A program made the position numbers and the translations under genes. Shown piece by piece: positions 38,995 to 51,071 of a DNA stretch of 64,000 nt (position 1 is the stretch's first letter; each line of letters starts with the position of its first letter). Origin of the DNA: Uranotaenia lowii. Taxonomy: Eukaryota > Arthropoda > Insecta > Diptera > Culicidae. The stretch covers positions 49,272,490-49,336,489 of the forward strand of contig NC_073691.1 of assembly GCF_029784155.1 (NCBI RefSeq), given 5' to 3'. A model generated the notes under the pieces. The model made no database searches. It was not told the DNA's origin and saw nothing but the letters and a program-made list of their open reading frames with translations.

Positions 38995-39275
38995 GGAATC
39001 TAAATTCAGAAATCTTTTTTTTACATTTCAGATGGTATTGAAACTCTGAAAAAGATTCAAAATTCAAATTTTCTAATAAGTTATTTTGATTAATTTAATT
39101 CATTTCATGAATTCAGAACCTAAATTCATATTCAGGCTCAGAACCCAGTTTAAATATTCAAAATTCAGATTAAACTTTTAAATAAGTTAAAATTATCAAT
39201 AAAATTATTTCGTTGAGAAATTCAAATTGTAAGAGATCGCAGACTTATAATTTTGTTTGTTATTTCAATTTCAAA
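38995..39275 (+). repeat. Dispersed repeat family R3, copy 3
   Basis: Collinear with 29035-29290 and inverted relative to 17385-17650. The strongest block is AAATTCAAATTGTAAGAGAT followed by CGCAGACTTATAATTTTG. Confidence 0.6.
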
Positions 39276-39329
39276 ATATTAATTTGTAACCAAAGACAGT
39301 CAGTTTTTATTTTCGAAAAAAAAACATCC

Positions 39330-39997
39330 ATCCCGATCAGAAGAGCATATCAAAATAAGAACTCAAACATATCTCAACGAGATATTTATATCTTTTTCAG
39401 TTAGAATATTGTTCTCATAATTTTCCACTCTTAGTTTCTTGAATCTTGGTTATATCTTATTTTGATTGCCATTCTTGAATAGGATTGAACTCACTTTCAA
39501 CGATAAAGAATTTGTTTCAAATTGTTATAATATATTATAACCGTATCTTATTTTGATATGCATATAACTTTCCATGAAACACATCGGACATCGAAGTCAA
39601 TGGCCCAAACCGTACTTTAATAAGTTTCGCTCAGCAGATTCAGAAAATTGAATCAAATTGTTGAGATACCAGAAATGGAGCATGATTTTAGCAAATAGTA
39701 TGGGTTACTGACATTCCACTAGAAATTTTTCTCGAAGCATTCATATCTTGATAAGTTATAATTTTGATAGGATTTGATCTGCCTAATATCAAACTATGCT
39801 ATCTGAACCAGCTATAATCTTGATAGGAGCATATCAAAAACTGATATAATTTAGCTATGATCGTATGGACATTTTGATATAATTTGAGACATTTTAACAT
39901 CCTACGAGTACAGAATTATAACTCATTTTGATAGAAAAAAAATTAGTATCAAAAAACTCATCTTGATATAATTTTGTTTTTCCCTTCTGATCGGGAT
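39330..39997. mobile_element. MITE, ATCCCGATCAGAAG termini
   Basis: The left end ATCCCGATCAGAAG (39330) has an exact inverted copy CTTCTGATCGGGAT at the right end (39984-39997). Inside, ATTTTGATA-type motifs recur at least eight times in both orientations, so much of the element is built from a short iterated unit. No transposase. Flanking duplication is not clear. Confidence 0.7.
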
Positions 39998-39999
39998 AG

Positions 40000-40711
40000 T
40001 ATTTAATTTGAGGAATTCATTTATACGAAAAAATTTACGAATGATGAAACATATAATATCACGTAAAAAAAATTATAATATTATTATTTCAGAAGAACCA
40101 AATTTAAAATTAAAACTTGAATTTGGATCGAGATTTAAAGTATCAGGCAAAATTTTATTCAATTAATTTTACTTTTGAAAATGAATTTGTTTCAATGAAT
40201 GGTTAAAGTCTTGGAATTTGCTTGAGAGTTTTGTAGATTGAGCTTGTTTGATTTTAGAATGGAATAAGTTTTTTATGCAACAAATCGAAGACTTTCTAGT
40301 CAAAACATATTCATCAATTGAAAAAAGTTGAACTGAACAAATTTTAGAACAAATTCAAAAATTTATCACCATCAAAAAAACTAAGTGCTCTAATTTGTTA
40401 CTGATGGAATCCTTCTCTAGATCTAGTTTCTTCTAATGTATTTTCAAAATTTTTTATGTTATACATGAAACTTTTAATGTGAAAGAACTTAAAAATAGTA
40501 AAGTAAAAAGTTACGAGAAATTTTTTCTTGAATTTTATTTTGATTCGTGCATTTTTTTAGCAAACGTATAATAGAAAAAAAGATTTTATAATGCTTTTCA
40601 GATGTTAAAAATAAATTTGCAACTAAAATTTCTCTACAAGGCATTTAATTTCCATTAATAAATATTGTGCAATTACGATTTTCGTAACCCAATTTTTTTC
40701 AAATATATTTC
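40000..40711. other. Unassigned AT-rich DNA
   Basis: No feature is recognised. Confidence 0.45.
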
Positions 40712-40733
40712 GCCTTGATTTGTCATGCTAAAT

Positions 40734-41936
40734 GTATGTATGTATGTATGTAAGGGTCCCCCATCGGTAGCAAGGTCCTGCCTATGTCTGTGTGGCTTGG
40801 CCTTCGAACTACTTCTAGGGCTTCCACGGCCGATGGTTCGTCGAAGGGAGGCATCCAACCTTCAGAAACCTACAATGGTTGGCAACCCACTCCGCTTGCA
40901 ATAGTTTCTTCCGGTTACCGAGATGCATTCCTTCTAAATTATATAGTTATTGGATCTGCATGATAAGGAATAACATAAATACAGAAAAATGTTTTAAAAT
41001 GAGCATATTATGGTGAAATAATATGAGATAATGATATTTAAAACAACAATCATTAATATAATGATACAATAAATGCAAATAATTATAATAATAATTTTTG
41101 AAAAGGATACATTTGTGAAGTGATACCCCATCTCACAGTGGGGTTTACTCCGTAAGCCTTGCAGCGAAGGAACCAAAATCACAACGATGTTAATCATAAA
41201 ACTTATTACACATGCACTTTTAAACAACGATCATGGAGTACAAACAATTTGGCAACGCTGAGAGAATTTCACAGCCAAATTCGATTCCAAACCGAACGTG
41301 TGACTTTCTAAAAAATTACGTCACTGGTAGATAAATGCGCGTTTTTTACTATCTTTCAAGAACAGAGAAGAAAGAGAAACCATTCTTGACCAAATTTAAT
41401 AAAATAAACACAAAAGGGAAACAAAGAGAAAGAGAGGAAAAATTGGGCAGCTCTCACCCGGGTCCTTCTATGAAGTTTGACGAAGCCGCTCCTCGCCTGC
41501 TATGATCAGCAACAGGAAACTTTTTATACTCCTTTAATTTCATCGCCGGCGCCTGATTCCAACTCATCACTTTATCAAAACACCTCTAACACACTTTCTT
41601 ATTCTTCTTTCAAATTCAAAACATTTTGAGCACAAAACTCCGACCACAATAGGCACAGCACCCATCACCAAATCGTCGGGTCTACCGTCAGCCATATTTT
41701 TTTCCTAACACCTTTGCTAGCATTAAACGCGAACAACCATGACTGCACAGGAAAATTCCTTGAAAATTCAATAACTACAACTTCACACAACTCCCAACAT
41801 TTATCACTTCGTTTGTTTATCTCATTAAAAAAAGAGTCTCAGTACCAGTCCAGTACATCAAACGGTAAATACATCTCAACGCACGAAACTGCAACTGCAA
41901 AACCGATCTACACGCAACGAGAGCACGACGCAGACT
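40734..41936 (-). mobile_element. Non-autonomous LINE derivative with 22-bp target-site duplication
   Basis: A 1203-bp insertion is bounded by identical 22-bp repeats (40712-40733 and 41937-41958, beginning GCCTTGATTTGTCATGC). On the minus strand it starts AGTCTGCGTCGTGCTCTCG, which looks like a LINE 5' UTR start, and ends in a GC-richer 3' region (41936 down to about 40755) and a (TACA)n tail. No endonuclease or RT frame is present. Only a 42-codon frame starting ATGGCTGACGG near 41696 is seen. It is best read as a LINE that lost its ORFs and was mobilised in trans. Confidence 0.82.
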
Positions 41937-42928
41937 GCCTTGATTTGTCATGCTAAATTGCCAAAAACCACTTTTAGGATTTGAAGATTTGTTAGAATGA
42001 AACGTTTGTTATGCTTATGAAAACAAGTAATTCCATCATTTTGCTTTCAATTTGGACATCAAATCTCTTCGGGGTTAAAAAAGAAAAAAAAAGTTCTATA
42101 GGCCTTAAGCTTATTTTAGTATTTTAACCTTCCCCCTTCCTTTCTTTCATTTTTTTTTATATTTTCTTGTTTTAAAAATTATAAGAGACATCTTGAAGAC
42201 GGGACAACATGAAAATAAAATAAATAAATAAATAAAAATTAGGTCTAAATCTATTTTTGACGACCCAATTCAAATTGACTTCAGTATTCTGGAAATGTTT
42301 TCGTATGATTTTTTAATGTAAAAATAAATTAAGAGTAGAACCTGAAACTTTAAAATGTATCATCAGGAAGAACATCTTACACAACATGTAAAAACTTCCA
42401 AATGTAAAAATGTTAAAAACTGGTTTAAGAATAATGAAAGAATCGTTTGAATTTAGATTTTTATAATTTCATATTTATTTTTCCCACATTTATACGAACA
42501 GAATCCAGAGTCGTTTATCGCCCAAGCAACAGATCTTTTAACTGTTATTTCAAATCATCATATTCAAACCTAGTTTTTCCATGAAATGGTACAATTTGTA
42601 AAAAATATCCGTATATTTACTGCTTGATTCAGATTGAAGTCTAAAACATCACATTTAAAATTGTGTAGTGATTCTAGGTTGAGTGCGAAAAATCCGAAGT
42701 TGAAATTTATAATGATCGTTGTTGGCTACAATTTCATTCGAGATACAAATTAATTTAAAGAGAGTTCAAATTTTGAATTTGTATGGATATTGAAGATTTC
42801 ATATTTGCTATGATTTGATTAAAGTTTTTTTCAGTCCTTGTTTTGAAACCTGTTTAAAAACTTAATCCAATATTTTCAACTATCCCATATCTTTCAAACG
42901 TTGAGGACCAATTGGAATATTATGCATT

Positions 42929-43200
42929 CTAAGATAACCTGATTTTTTTTAGATTTGATCTTATACCCGCATCTTTTGCAAACATTTTAAATATTTTCAT
43001 AACTTCATCAAATTCTTCGTCAAATCTTTTAACAATTGTAAGATCATCTGCATATGCTAATAGTTGAACGAAGTTATTTACTACTAATATTTCTCTAACG
43101 TTTGCTTCAATTTGTTTTATTAAAGGTTCAATATAAATAGACAAAAATATCATAGGCAACAGACAGTCTTGTCGTACTGAACAGATTATTTGAAAGGTAG
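42929..43200 (-). pseudogene. LINE reverse transcriptase fragment (YADD box)
   Basis: About 85 codons read SVRQDCLLPMIFLSIYIEPL (motif B, normally RQGCPLS), then LAYADDLTIV (motif C), then EEFDEVMKIF and a short basic end. Both catalytic aspartates of YADD are present, but the fragment starts inside motif B and stops shortly after the palm. The GC-to-DC change and AT-rich codons indicate an old copy. It differs from the LOA/I and RTE copies in this window. Confidence 0.75.
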
Positions 43201-43800
43201 AAAGTTAAAATTCATTAAGTAATTTTGCGTAAATTCCCGTTTTACAAAAAATATTTATTCCTGTCATCATCTAGGGATAATTGAACATTGAGATCAAAAT
43301 TGAAAGATATTTTTATTTTTTTCCAGAAGTGTAAATATTCACTGTCATGAGATAAGATTTAAAAACCTCAAGACGTGTCAGGTATGTCATTATTTAATAA
43401 TCAAAATACTTCCCGATTTGAATGACATTTCCAAGTTGACGTTCAACAGATTTTTCACCAAGTGGCAATTTGCGACGAACATGTTGAAAATTATATTTTA
43501 CTAGTTGACACGGTGTGCTTTGCTGTAAAATTGATGAAAAATTTAATAATTCCTATTTAAATTAAAAAATTTTATTCATTATACTATATTTAAATCCCAA
43601 CATCATTCTATATCAACCTCTTGGAATAAACACTGCATCTTAAGTTTCGAATTGCAATGCAAAAGAGATTAATTCTAATTTTCTTAAAAATTCTTTTCTA
43701 TTCTCATAACCTGACATAAAAGTTGTTTTCCAATCATTATTTAGTATCTAAAATTAAGACTCTTCATTAATTTATTCGTGAGTTTCTCAATTCTGCCAAA
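43201..43800. other. Unassigned AT-rich DNA
   Basis: No feature is recognised. Confidence 0.4.
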
Positions 43801-45305
43801 ATAAATGTTCTTGCTTAAAATTCCTCTCCCATGCCAAATTTGGTTCCGTTTGCTTGATCAGTTTCCGAATCATTAAACAAAAAACATTTTAATAATTGTG
43901 AAAACATATCTCGTACATCAATCCCTTCTATGCAAATTTTTTTCAATCATTTCTCGAGTTATGAAAAAAAAGTATGGGTGCACCCCTTTCCCTTTTCTAG
44001 CTCCCCACTGAAAAGAAAGGAGGAGTATAAAATTCTTAATTTCATATACTTTCCTTTGACAAATTTGACCCCATTTGTTTTCAATTTAACCCCCTCTGGA
44101 TGTTTCCCGAGTAACCATTCAAACCTTTTCCCATCCCGATGACCCTCTCATACAAAGTTGGTTTCTTTTGTATGAATAATTCCAAGATATACATCGGAAA
44201 TGTATGTGACTCTTATCTTCTCTTCCTATCTCACTCAATGGAAGAAGAATAGAGTCTCCAATAGTTGTAATAACATAGCTCGTACCAAAAAACATATCCA
44301 TACCGAATTCGTTCCCTTTCGACTGATTACCTCATTCTCGAAATCTTAAAAAAATGTGGTCGTTAATGGAGTTATGGAGAAGGGGTACCAAATATTCATA
44401 GAAATATTGCACGCGGCCAAATACTCTTCCATGCCAAGTTTGGTTTAATTTGCTTGAATGGTTCTCAAGTTATCAAACATTTCTCTTTTACTTGGGTGAC
44501 CCCCTCCTACATTTCAGTAAGAAGGAGGGGTCTGAAACAGGCTTCTTCGATTCTCTTGATTTTTGCTCACTTTTTCTCATTTGCTTGTCAAACGCCTAAG
44601 AGAAACATGCTTTCTCACACTTAAACCGATCAAGAAGCCCACGTTTTGTTGCAGAGCATTTCAAAAACGCAGTCACCCAATTTCATTCTCGAAGGGAGAA
44701 ATGTTCATCAACTTCTCAGTTACTGGCTGAGAAATCAACGACCGAACAGAGATGGACGCTTCGGTTGTGGTTTATTTCAGCACTTGCTGGGGCCAATGTT
44801 CCATAATTTCATATAGAAAGAGGACGGTTCAATCGCACATTAAAGCTGTCCACGTGATTTGGTGAAACGGCCAAATTTCATATGCGATTTGCATTTCTTT
44901 TTCTCTTAGGAGCGATGAGAAAAGTAAAACTATGCCCTTGCCTTCACTCAGCAATGCATTTCACTGATCACACGTAGCGCTGATGAGGTGTTTTCAGAGT
45001 CACAAACCAACAGTGCTCTTACAGTAGAAGAGTGATCATTCGTTAGAGAAAAAAATTTTCTTGGCTCTCTCAGCAGCAGATGATAATATGCTCATTTAAA
45101 ATCTCCTCACAATTATTAGGAGCGAGAAAGTTCACTGTCTCCTTTTGGGCAAGATGAGCAAAATGAAGCCTGGTCTGAAACTGTAATAGTAACCTTCACT
45201 TGCCTCAGAAGCACTCACCTGCCAAGTTTCAAGCAAATCGGTTCAGAAGTTTCTGAGTCTATAGGGAACAGACAGACAGACAGGCAGAAATTCTTTTTAT
45301 ACATA
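43801..45305 (-). mobile_element. Helitron-like element, 5' region on minus strand
   Basis: Read on the minus strand, the element begins TCTATATA (46509-46502), is interrupted by the TIR element at 45306-46501, and resumes TGTATAAAAAGAATTTCTGC, then CTGTCTGTCTGTCTGTTCCC and TATAGACTCAGAAACTTCTG. This is the layout of insect Helitron 5' ends. Further in, degenerate blocks with AACTCGAGAA, ATCAAGCAAA and CCAAATTTGGCATGG recur about three times. No Rep/helicase frame is present, so it is non-autonomous. The 3' end was not found. Confidence 0.65.
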
Positions 45306-46501
45306 CAGTTGCGTTCAAAAAAGAATGAAATCGCGTGAAGCTTCGCACCCACTTCCAAATTTGACAAGCTGCCATTTCTCTCTCGGTTTATATTTTTTCA
45401 CGAAAATTTCACACAATCCAGTACAACTATCCAACTAACACTCCACAAAATTTGAAGTCTTTACAATGACGGAAATCAAAGATACAGCTTTTCCCGTAAA
45501 AAAGGGAAATTTGGAATTGCTTCACTAAATTTGCTGTATCTTTGACAACTTTCATTGAAAAATCTTGAAACTTGGTCCAAAGATGTAAAAACATTTGATC
45601 TAATACCAGGCCAAGTTTCGTCAAATTCGATGAACGTGATCAAAAATGGTGCCGGGTTGAATATGAGGTTCATTATCGCCCAGCACACGATTTCATTCTT
45701 TTTTGGACGGATGTTTATATGGAAAACATCGTTATCCATGTGTTCTTGGTTTTTTCTTTCACAAAACCAGAATTTATCACGAAGAATGTTGTAAATTGCT
45801 AAAAACTTCATTCTTACTTTGTTTCGAAAAAGAAAATGTTTCAACAGAGTCAAAATAAGAACAGAGTTTCAGGAATGACCTGCTAATTATACCGAAAAAC
45901 AAATTTGATCCACAATTAACGCGAATATTCTATTCGCTCTTGTGCTCCAATACCAGATCTGTTGGAACAATTTCTATTTCTAAGCAAAGCAAGAATGAGG
46001 TCCCTATCGATTTACAACATTCTTTGTAATAAATGTTAGTTTTGTGAAAGAAAAAACCAAGAATACTTAGATTACGATGTTTTCCATATAAACATCCGTC
46101 CAAAAAAAGAATGAAATCGTCTGCAGGGCGATAATGAACTTCATATTCAACCCGGTACCATTTTTGATCACGTTCATCGATTTTGACGAAACTTGGCCTG
46201 GTATTAGATCAAGTATTTTTACATCTTTGGACCAAGTTTCAAGATTTTTCAATGAAAGTTGTCAATAATACAGCAAATTTAGTGAAGCAATTCCAAATTT
46301 CCCTTTTTTATGGGATTAGCTGTAACTTTGGTTCCCGTAATTGTAAAGACTTCAAATTTTGTGGAGTGTTAGTTGGATAGTTGATCGAGAATGTGTAAAA
46401 TTTTCATGAAAAAATATAAACCGAGAGGGAAATGGCAGCTTGTCAAAGTTGGAAGTGGGTGCACAGCTTCACGCGATTTCATTCTTTTTTGAACGCAACT
46501 G
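45306..46501. mobile_element. Near-palindromic Tc1/mariner-like element, 543-bp arms, TA target duplication
   Basis: The ends are CAGTTGCGTTCAAAAAAG...and its complement, flanked by TA at 45304-45305 and 46502-46503. The left arm 45306-45848 and right arm 45958-46501 are inverted copies with scattered differences; only about 109 bp lie between them. Each arm carries an inner inverted copy of the terminal motif (45688-45712; 46091-46117), so each half looks like a 407-bp element in its own right. No transposase; frames in the arms are mirror images of each other and not genes. Confidence 0.88.
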
Positions 46502-46524
46502 TATATAGATATCATATTTGAATA

Positions 46525-46690
46525 GAGGGCTTGAGATATAGCTCAGATGGAAAGTCAGTTGCTTCCTGAGCAGATGTCCGTGAGTTCGAGCCCAAGAGCA
46601 AACATCGAACACAGTTGTACCGGATAAGATTTTCAATAACTTTCCGCCAACTGCAACGTTGATAAACGCGAAAGCCACAAAGATGGTAAA
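46525..46690 (+). mobile_element. tRNA-derived SINE (Pol III A and B boxes)
   Basis: TAGCTCAGATGG at 46539-46550 fits the A box, and GAGTTCGAGCCC at 46582-46593 fits the B box, with tRNA-like spacing. The flanks do not pair into an acceptor stem, so it is not a functional tRNA gene. A tRNA-unrelated body follows. The 3' end is not sharply defined. Confidence 0.65.
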
Positions 46691-46699
46691 ACGACTATA

Positions 46700-49090
46700 A
46701 TCGATTCTATTTATTCTATTTATGAAATGATGAAACCTATTTTTACTAACTTAACGATCCTATGTTGAATACATCTCTCGACTATTTGAAAAAATAATCT
46801 AGAAGCTTCTAATAACTTGAATGATAAACCAGCAGATTGATTTTCCTTCTATTTTTCATCTTTCAATCTGGAAATCTACAGGTGTCTCGCATATACCTTC
46901 TCTTTGGTGAGCTCATCAAATCGTCAGGTGCAGCTTCTTTCAATAACCAAAGAATCGAAACCATTCGTTCAAAAATAGACCCTAGAATCTTTCAACGTTA
47001 TGTTAGGTACATATTCGTTGCAATTTTCTCTTCTTTTCTTGGATCCGGGAAGAAAATGATCACCACAACCAAGCCGAACAGCTCTTGGTTGTTTTGCATT
47101 AGAACCTTCGCAGGGTCTGAAAAAAAAGCGAATCCATACCAGTCTTTGCAGGGGACCATTTCCTTTTCTGCTTCCGAAGGGACACAGACAAATGGACAGG
47201 AATATGATTTCTTTTAATTTAAACCAGCGAAAAACTCAAAGAATCCATTCCAATTAACATTGGTTCAATCCGTTTGTCTAAGGTCCCATTATTTGTTGCA
47301 CTTCTTATGCACCAGTAAGGTAAAATGATATCGGTTTTATGCAGTCCGAAACCTTTGAAGAAACGGATCCTCCAAGGGTTTTGTATGACTTTCCGGGTAC
47401 GATTTTTTTTCAACATTTTACATCTCTGAGCATCCCAAAGGCAAACAAACATCACACAATAGCGATCCTGATTTTCGTGTCGCTTTTCTTCCCTCCATAC
47501 ATCGAATTTAGACCCAATTACGCATTCATCAGTACGGTAGGGACTATAAGGTCCCAAATCATCTAGGAGAAGCTTTTTGAATTTTTTTTCCTCCTCAAGT
47601 TCCTTCTTTCTATCTATCTTTCTAAATAATCATGCATTCAGTGTTATTTATTTTGGTTTCTATTCTGCTTTGCTCGCCTTTTCACAACACAACGCACCAC
47701 GCCAAATGGTTTTCTGTTTCAGTCCTCAGCCCAGCTTCGGAGATAAGATAAATGATTTAGTGCTTCTTGAATCAATTAAGGCCTTTTGAGCTCGGTTGGG
47801 TTCCTCGTTTTTGCCTTAGGAACTAGTTTTACTGTTCGTATCTTTCTTTCTTTAAGCTGTGTCGATTTTAAAATATGTTATCTTTGAAAAAAAATCATTA
47901 AAAATTAAATAGAATAGTAAGGTTACTAAGAGGAAAAAGGACTTGATCTAAAAATCTCTAAGTAAAGCTCTTTTAAAATTTCAAGGTTCTATAATTGACT
48001 TTCCTTTACTGAAAACGACACAGCCCAAAACTCAAACCTAACTGCTGCTAATTGATCTTATGTTCTTCTTTTTTTTCAAAAGTTTTCAACAGTACAAAGG
48101 ATTCTTTCGGTTGTCTTAGGATAGATCCTTTTTTCAAAAAGGAACACTGTCAGGGCGCTCGTCAATCGTTGATAGGGGTCCTAATTTTAAGTTTCTTTAG
48201 TTTCGTTCAAGGGATTGCAGTGGAGAGAGAATTCTTTGCATTTAGAATGGTAATGATCAAAATTCCACAACTGCTTCACAAATTGCCACAATTTGCAACA
48301 ATTTGCACATTTTCACTCTCTCTGAGCACCGGTTCCTCTCATTTTAACTTAAACCTTCTAATTCTCTCTCACAAATTGCCACAAATTACCACAAATTCAA
48401 TCATTGGCAGCAAAATTTGTGTGATCATTGACGATGATTCTCCGTTTATCTCAGTCCCCTGGTTTCGTTCCTACCGGATTGAGTGCCCATTTGTCACATT
48501 TTTACGCAGTATGAGCAGCAGCAGTTACAACACAACTAAGATGCTAATAACTCCCTCGACCCGGGTGATGATTTGATGGACGGGCTTCAAGTGGAAGAGA
48601 TCTTGCTGCGATAAGCGGTTTCTTCGTTCGCGTTGCTTGGCTTGGTGTCACTTTCCGCTACTTCGCTCAGATACGGTTCTATGATTGTCTGGTTGGTTTT
48701 GAGCGTTCCAGATGTGCTGAAACAGCGAGGGAGGTGTCACTTTCGTTCGCGTCTGAGGGCAGGGCGTCTCGGGTTGATGCGTGCACAACACACGCACGTC
48801 ATCGTAAACACTTGTTTTACGACTTGGTCGTTGATAGTTGCTGCTTCTTTTCCTACTCGGTGGAAAAAAAAAACTTTTTCTACTGGGCAAAGGCATAGCA
48901 CAGAACACTTGACAAAACTATCAATGGATTATATTAACACAAAATTATTTATGAAATAATGAGAAATCTTTAAAGCTTTGACTCTTTTTAAATATTAGTC
49001 AAAGACTCAGATATATTTGAATGTTATGAAATTGGTTTGTTTTTATAAAAATAAATTTGAGAACTATAAAAAGCCGATCCTGGGTAGAAG
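46700..49090. other. Higher-complexity unassigned block
   Basis: No transposon signature and no recognisable protein. ORFs of 70-174 codons (for example 48052-48576 plus) have no family motif. The part at 48620-48880 is GC-richer with TGACGTGCG on the minus strand and could be promoter DNA. Near 48260-48400 CACAAATTGCCACAA recurs. The block may be regulatory. Confidence 0.3.
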
Positions 49091-49094
49091 AGAA

Positions 49095-49520
49095 CTGGTT
49101 AAGCAAGACACCTCTATGAGTTAGAAAACACAAGTCGTTCTGCCTGTTTGTTCCCTATAAACTCGAAAACTATTGGACTAATTTGCGAGAAACTTGACAG
49201 GTGAAAGTATTGCAGGCCTGGAAAGGTTTCTATTATGATTTGAGACCACTCCCTCTCACAGGAAGGGGAGAGGGGGCCTCCCAAACATTAGACAAATGTT
49301 TGCAGAACTCGAGAACCGATCAAGCAAATGGTACCAAATTTGGCGTGGAGGGGTATTTGAGTACAAAAAAACATTTCAATGACTATTTGAGACCACTCCA
49401 TCGTTCCAGTAGCGAAATAAGAAGGGGGAGGGGGGCTCTCTTATTATTTTTATATAACTCAAACATAAATCAAGCAAATGAAACCACATTAAGCACGGTA
49501 TTGTATTGAGGTACGAGAAA
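49095..49520 (+). mobile_element. Helitron-like fragment
   Basis: TCTGCCTGTTTGTTCCCTAT then AAACTCGAAAACTATTGGAC parallels the 5' region of the minus-strand Helitron. AACTCGAGAACCGATCAAGC then AAATGGTACCAAATTTGGCG matches its internal repeat. The terminal TCTATATATA is missing, so it is truncated at the 5' end. Confidence 0.55.
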
Positions 49521-49612
49521 TGTTTTTTGGTTATTTAAAAATCCTTCTCTTTTTGTGTTTTGTTTTTTTTTTTTTTTTTTAAATCTGTCTCTGTTTTTGT
49601 TGTTTTGAACGT

Positions 49613-50346
49613 TTGTCGACAGCCAGGAAGTCTGGATTGGGAGGAAATCGAAAACCGGAAGCCGCTGAGACGACAAAGAGAGTTGCCGGTAGTTTCAAGT
49701 ATGGGTCCCAAATCTCTCTCTCCGAGATGCTGCAAATAAGCTGGGTGTATCGTCTACAACCGTGCTTCGAGCCAAAAAAACGAGCCGGGCTATCGACTTA
49801 CAAGAAAATAGTGACTCCAAATCGCGATGAAAAACAAAATACGAGGGCCAAAGCGCGATCCCGGAGGCTGTACACGACGATGCTGACGAAGTTTGACTGC
49901 GTGGTAATGGACGACGAAACCTACGTCAAAGCCGACTACAAGCAGCTTCCGGGACAGGAGTTTTATACGGCAAAAGGAAGGGGAAAGGTAGCAGATATTT
50001 TCAAGCACATGAAACTGTCAAAGTTTGCGAAGAAATATCTGGTTTGGCAAGCCATCTGTACCTGTGGCTTGAAAAGCAGCATTTTCATAGCTTCCGGGAC
50101 TTTCAACCAAGAAATTTAAGTGAAAAAGTGTTTGAATAAACGTCTACTGCCTTTCCTGAAGAAATACGGTTGTTCCGTACTGTTTTGGCCGGATTTGGCA
50201 TCTTGCCATTACGGCGAAAAGGCCATGGAGTGGTACGCCGCCATCAACGTGCAGATGGTCCCCAAGGACAAGAACCCTCCCAACACGCCAGAGCTCCGCC
50301 CAATTGAGAAATTCATTTCGTTCGTTTCAGATTCAATGAAATTGTA
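49613..50346 (+). pseudogene. DD37E Tc1/mariner transposase, broken
   Basis: Cut-and-paste transposase. Visible parts are a damaged helix-turn-helix region (frame lost near 49720-49790), the first catalytic D in VVMDDETYVKADYKQLPGQE, and the second D in LFWPDLASCHYG. The last acidic residue is in ELRPIE, with exactly 37 residues between the latter two (DD37E). An in-frame TAA at 50117-50119 splits it, and the C-terminus is cut off just after RPIEKF. No terminal repeats were found next to it. DD37E elements are well known from mosquitoes. Confidence 0.88.
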
Positions 50347-50349
50347 AAA

Positions 50350-51035
50350 TACAGATATATTTCAATATTATATTTTACAATTAAATAAAGAATTAGAAAT
50401 AAAACTCTTGGACCACAATTTACAATGAGAAATAAATTTCAGAATTCAAATGACTATTGTGAAAAATATAAAAAAACCACTTAGAAATAATATCAGTGTT
50501 TTAAAATCAGTTTTTAGTTCAAAGTAGGTAATAAAACTCTTTTTTTTTAATTATAGTTGCAAAATTAGAATCTTTCAAATATTATTCCTGGCCATCTTAA
50601 AACAAAAATCCCCTTTATCACCGTTTTCTCGTACGGGGAATGATAGATTCGCAGATTGGACTTGTATCAAATTTTATCGAAATAAGTCTAAATATAAACA
50701 AAAAGGGTTAAAAATGTTTTATTTCTTATTTTGAAATATTTCAAAATACCTCAAATTAGGTTCAATGAGATCAAACCCCCCCCCCCCTCCTCACTCTTTC
50801 AAAATGAGGTTTTATTCATTAGATATTATAGTTCTTTTTATTCGTTGATTTTGAAAAATTTTAAAATCAAATTTGTTATTGTTTAGATCTTATGAAAATA
50901 ATGAAAAAGATACTAAGCAGTAAATTTACGTATAATTTTAAATTATTTAAATTATTTTTTTGGGTTTCCTTGGGTCATTGCTTAAAACTACCATCATTTT
51001 TGAATGATTTTTACTACTTTTTTATTTAGTATGAA
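50350..51035. other. Unassigned AT-rich DNA with a C12 tract at about 50776
   Basis: No gene or terminus is recognised. Confidence 0.45.
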
Positions 51036-51071
51036 TCTATATATATATAAAAAGCAATTTCTATATGTTTC

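Noticed and set aside
45427..46380. Mirror-image ORFs of about 65 codons in the palindromic element
   Set aside because: Reverse-complement copies in the two arms; no transposase motif.
46539..46593. Functional tRNA gene suggested by A and B boxes
   Set aside because: No acceptor-stem pairing and no proper anticodon arm; a SINE promoter explains the boxes.
48052..48576. 174-codon plus-strand ORF
   Set aside because: No recognisable family; codon use and low-complexity composition look noncoding.
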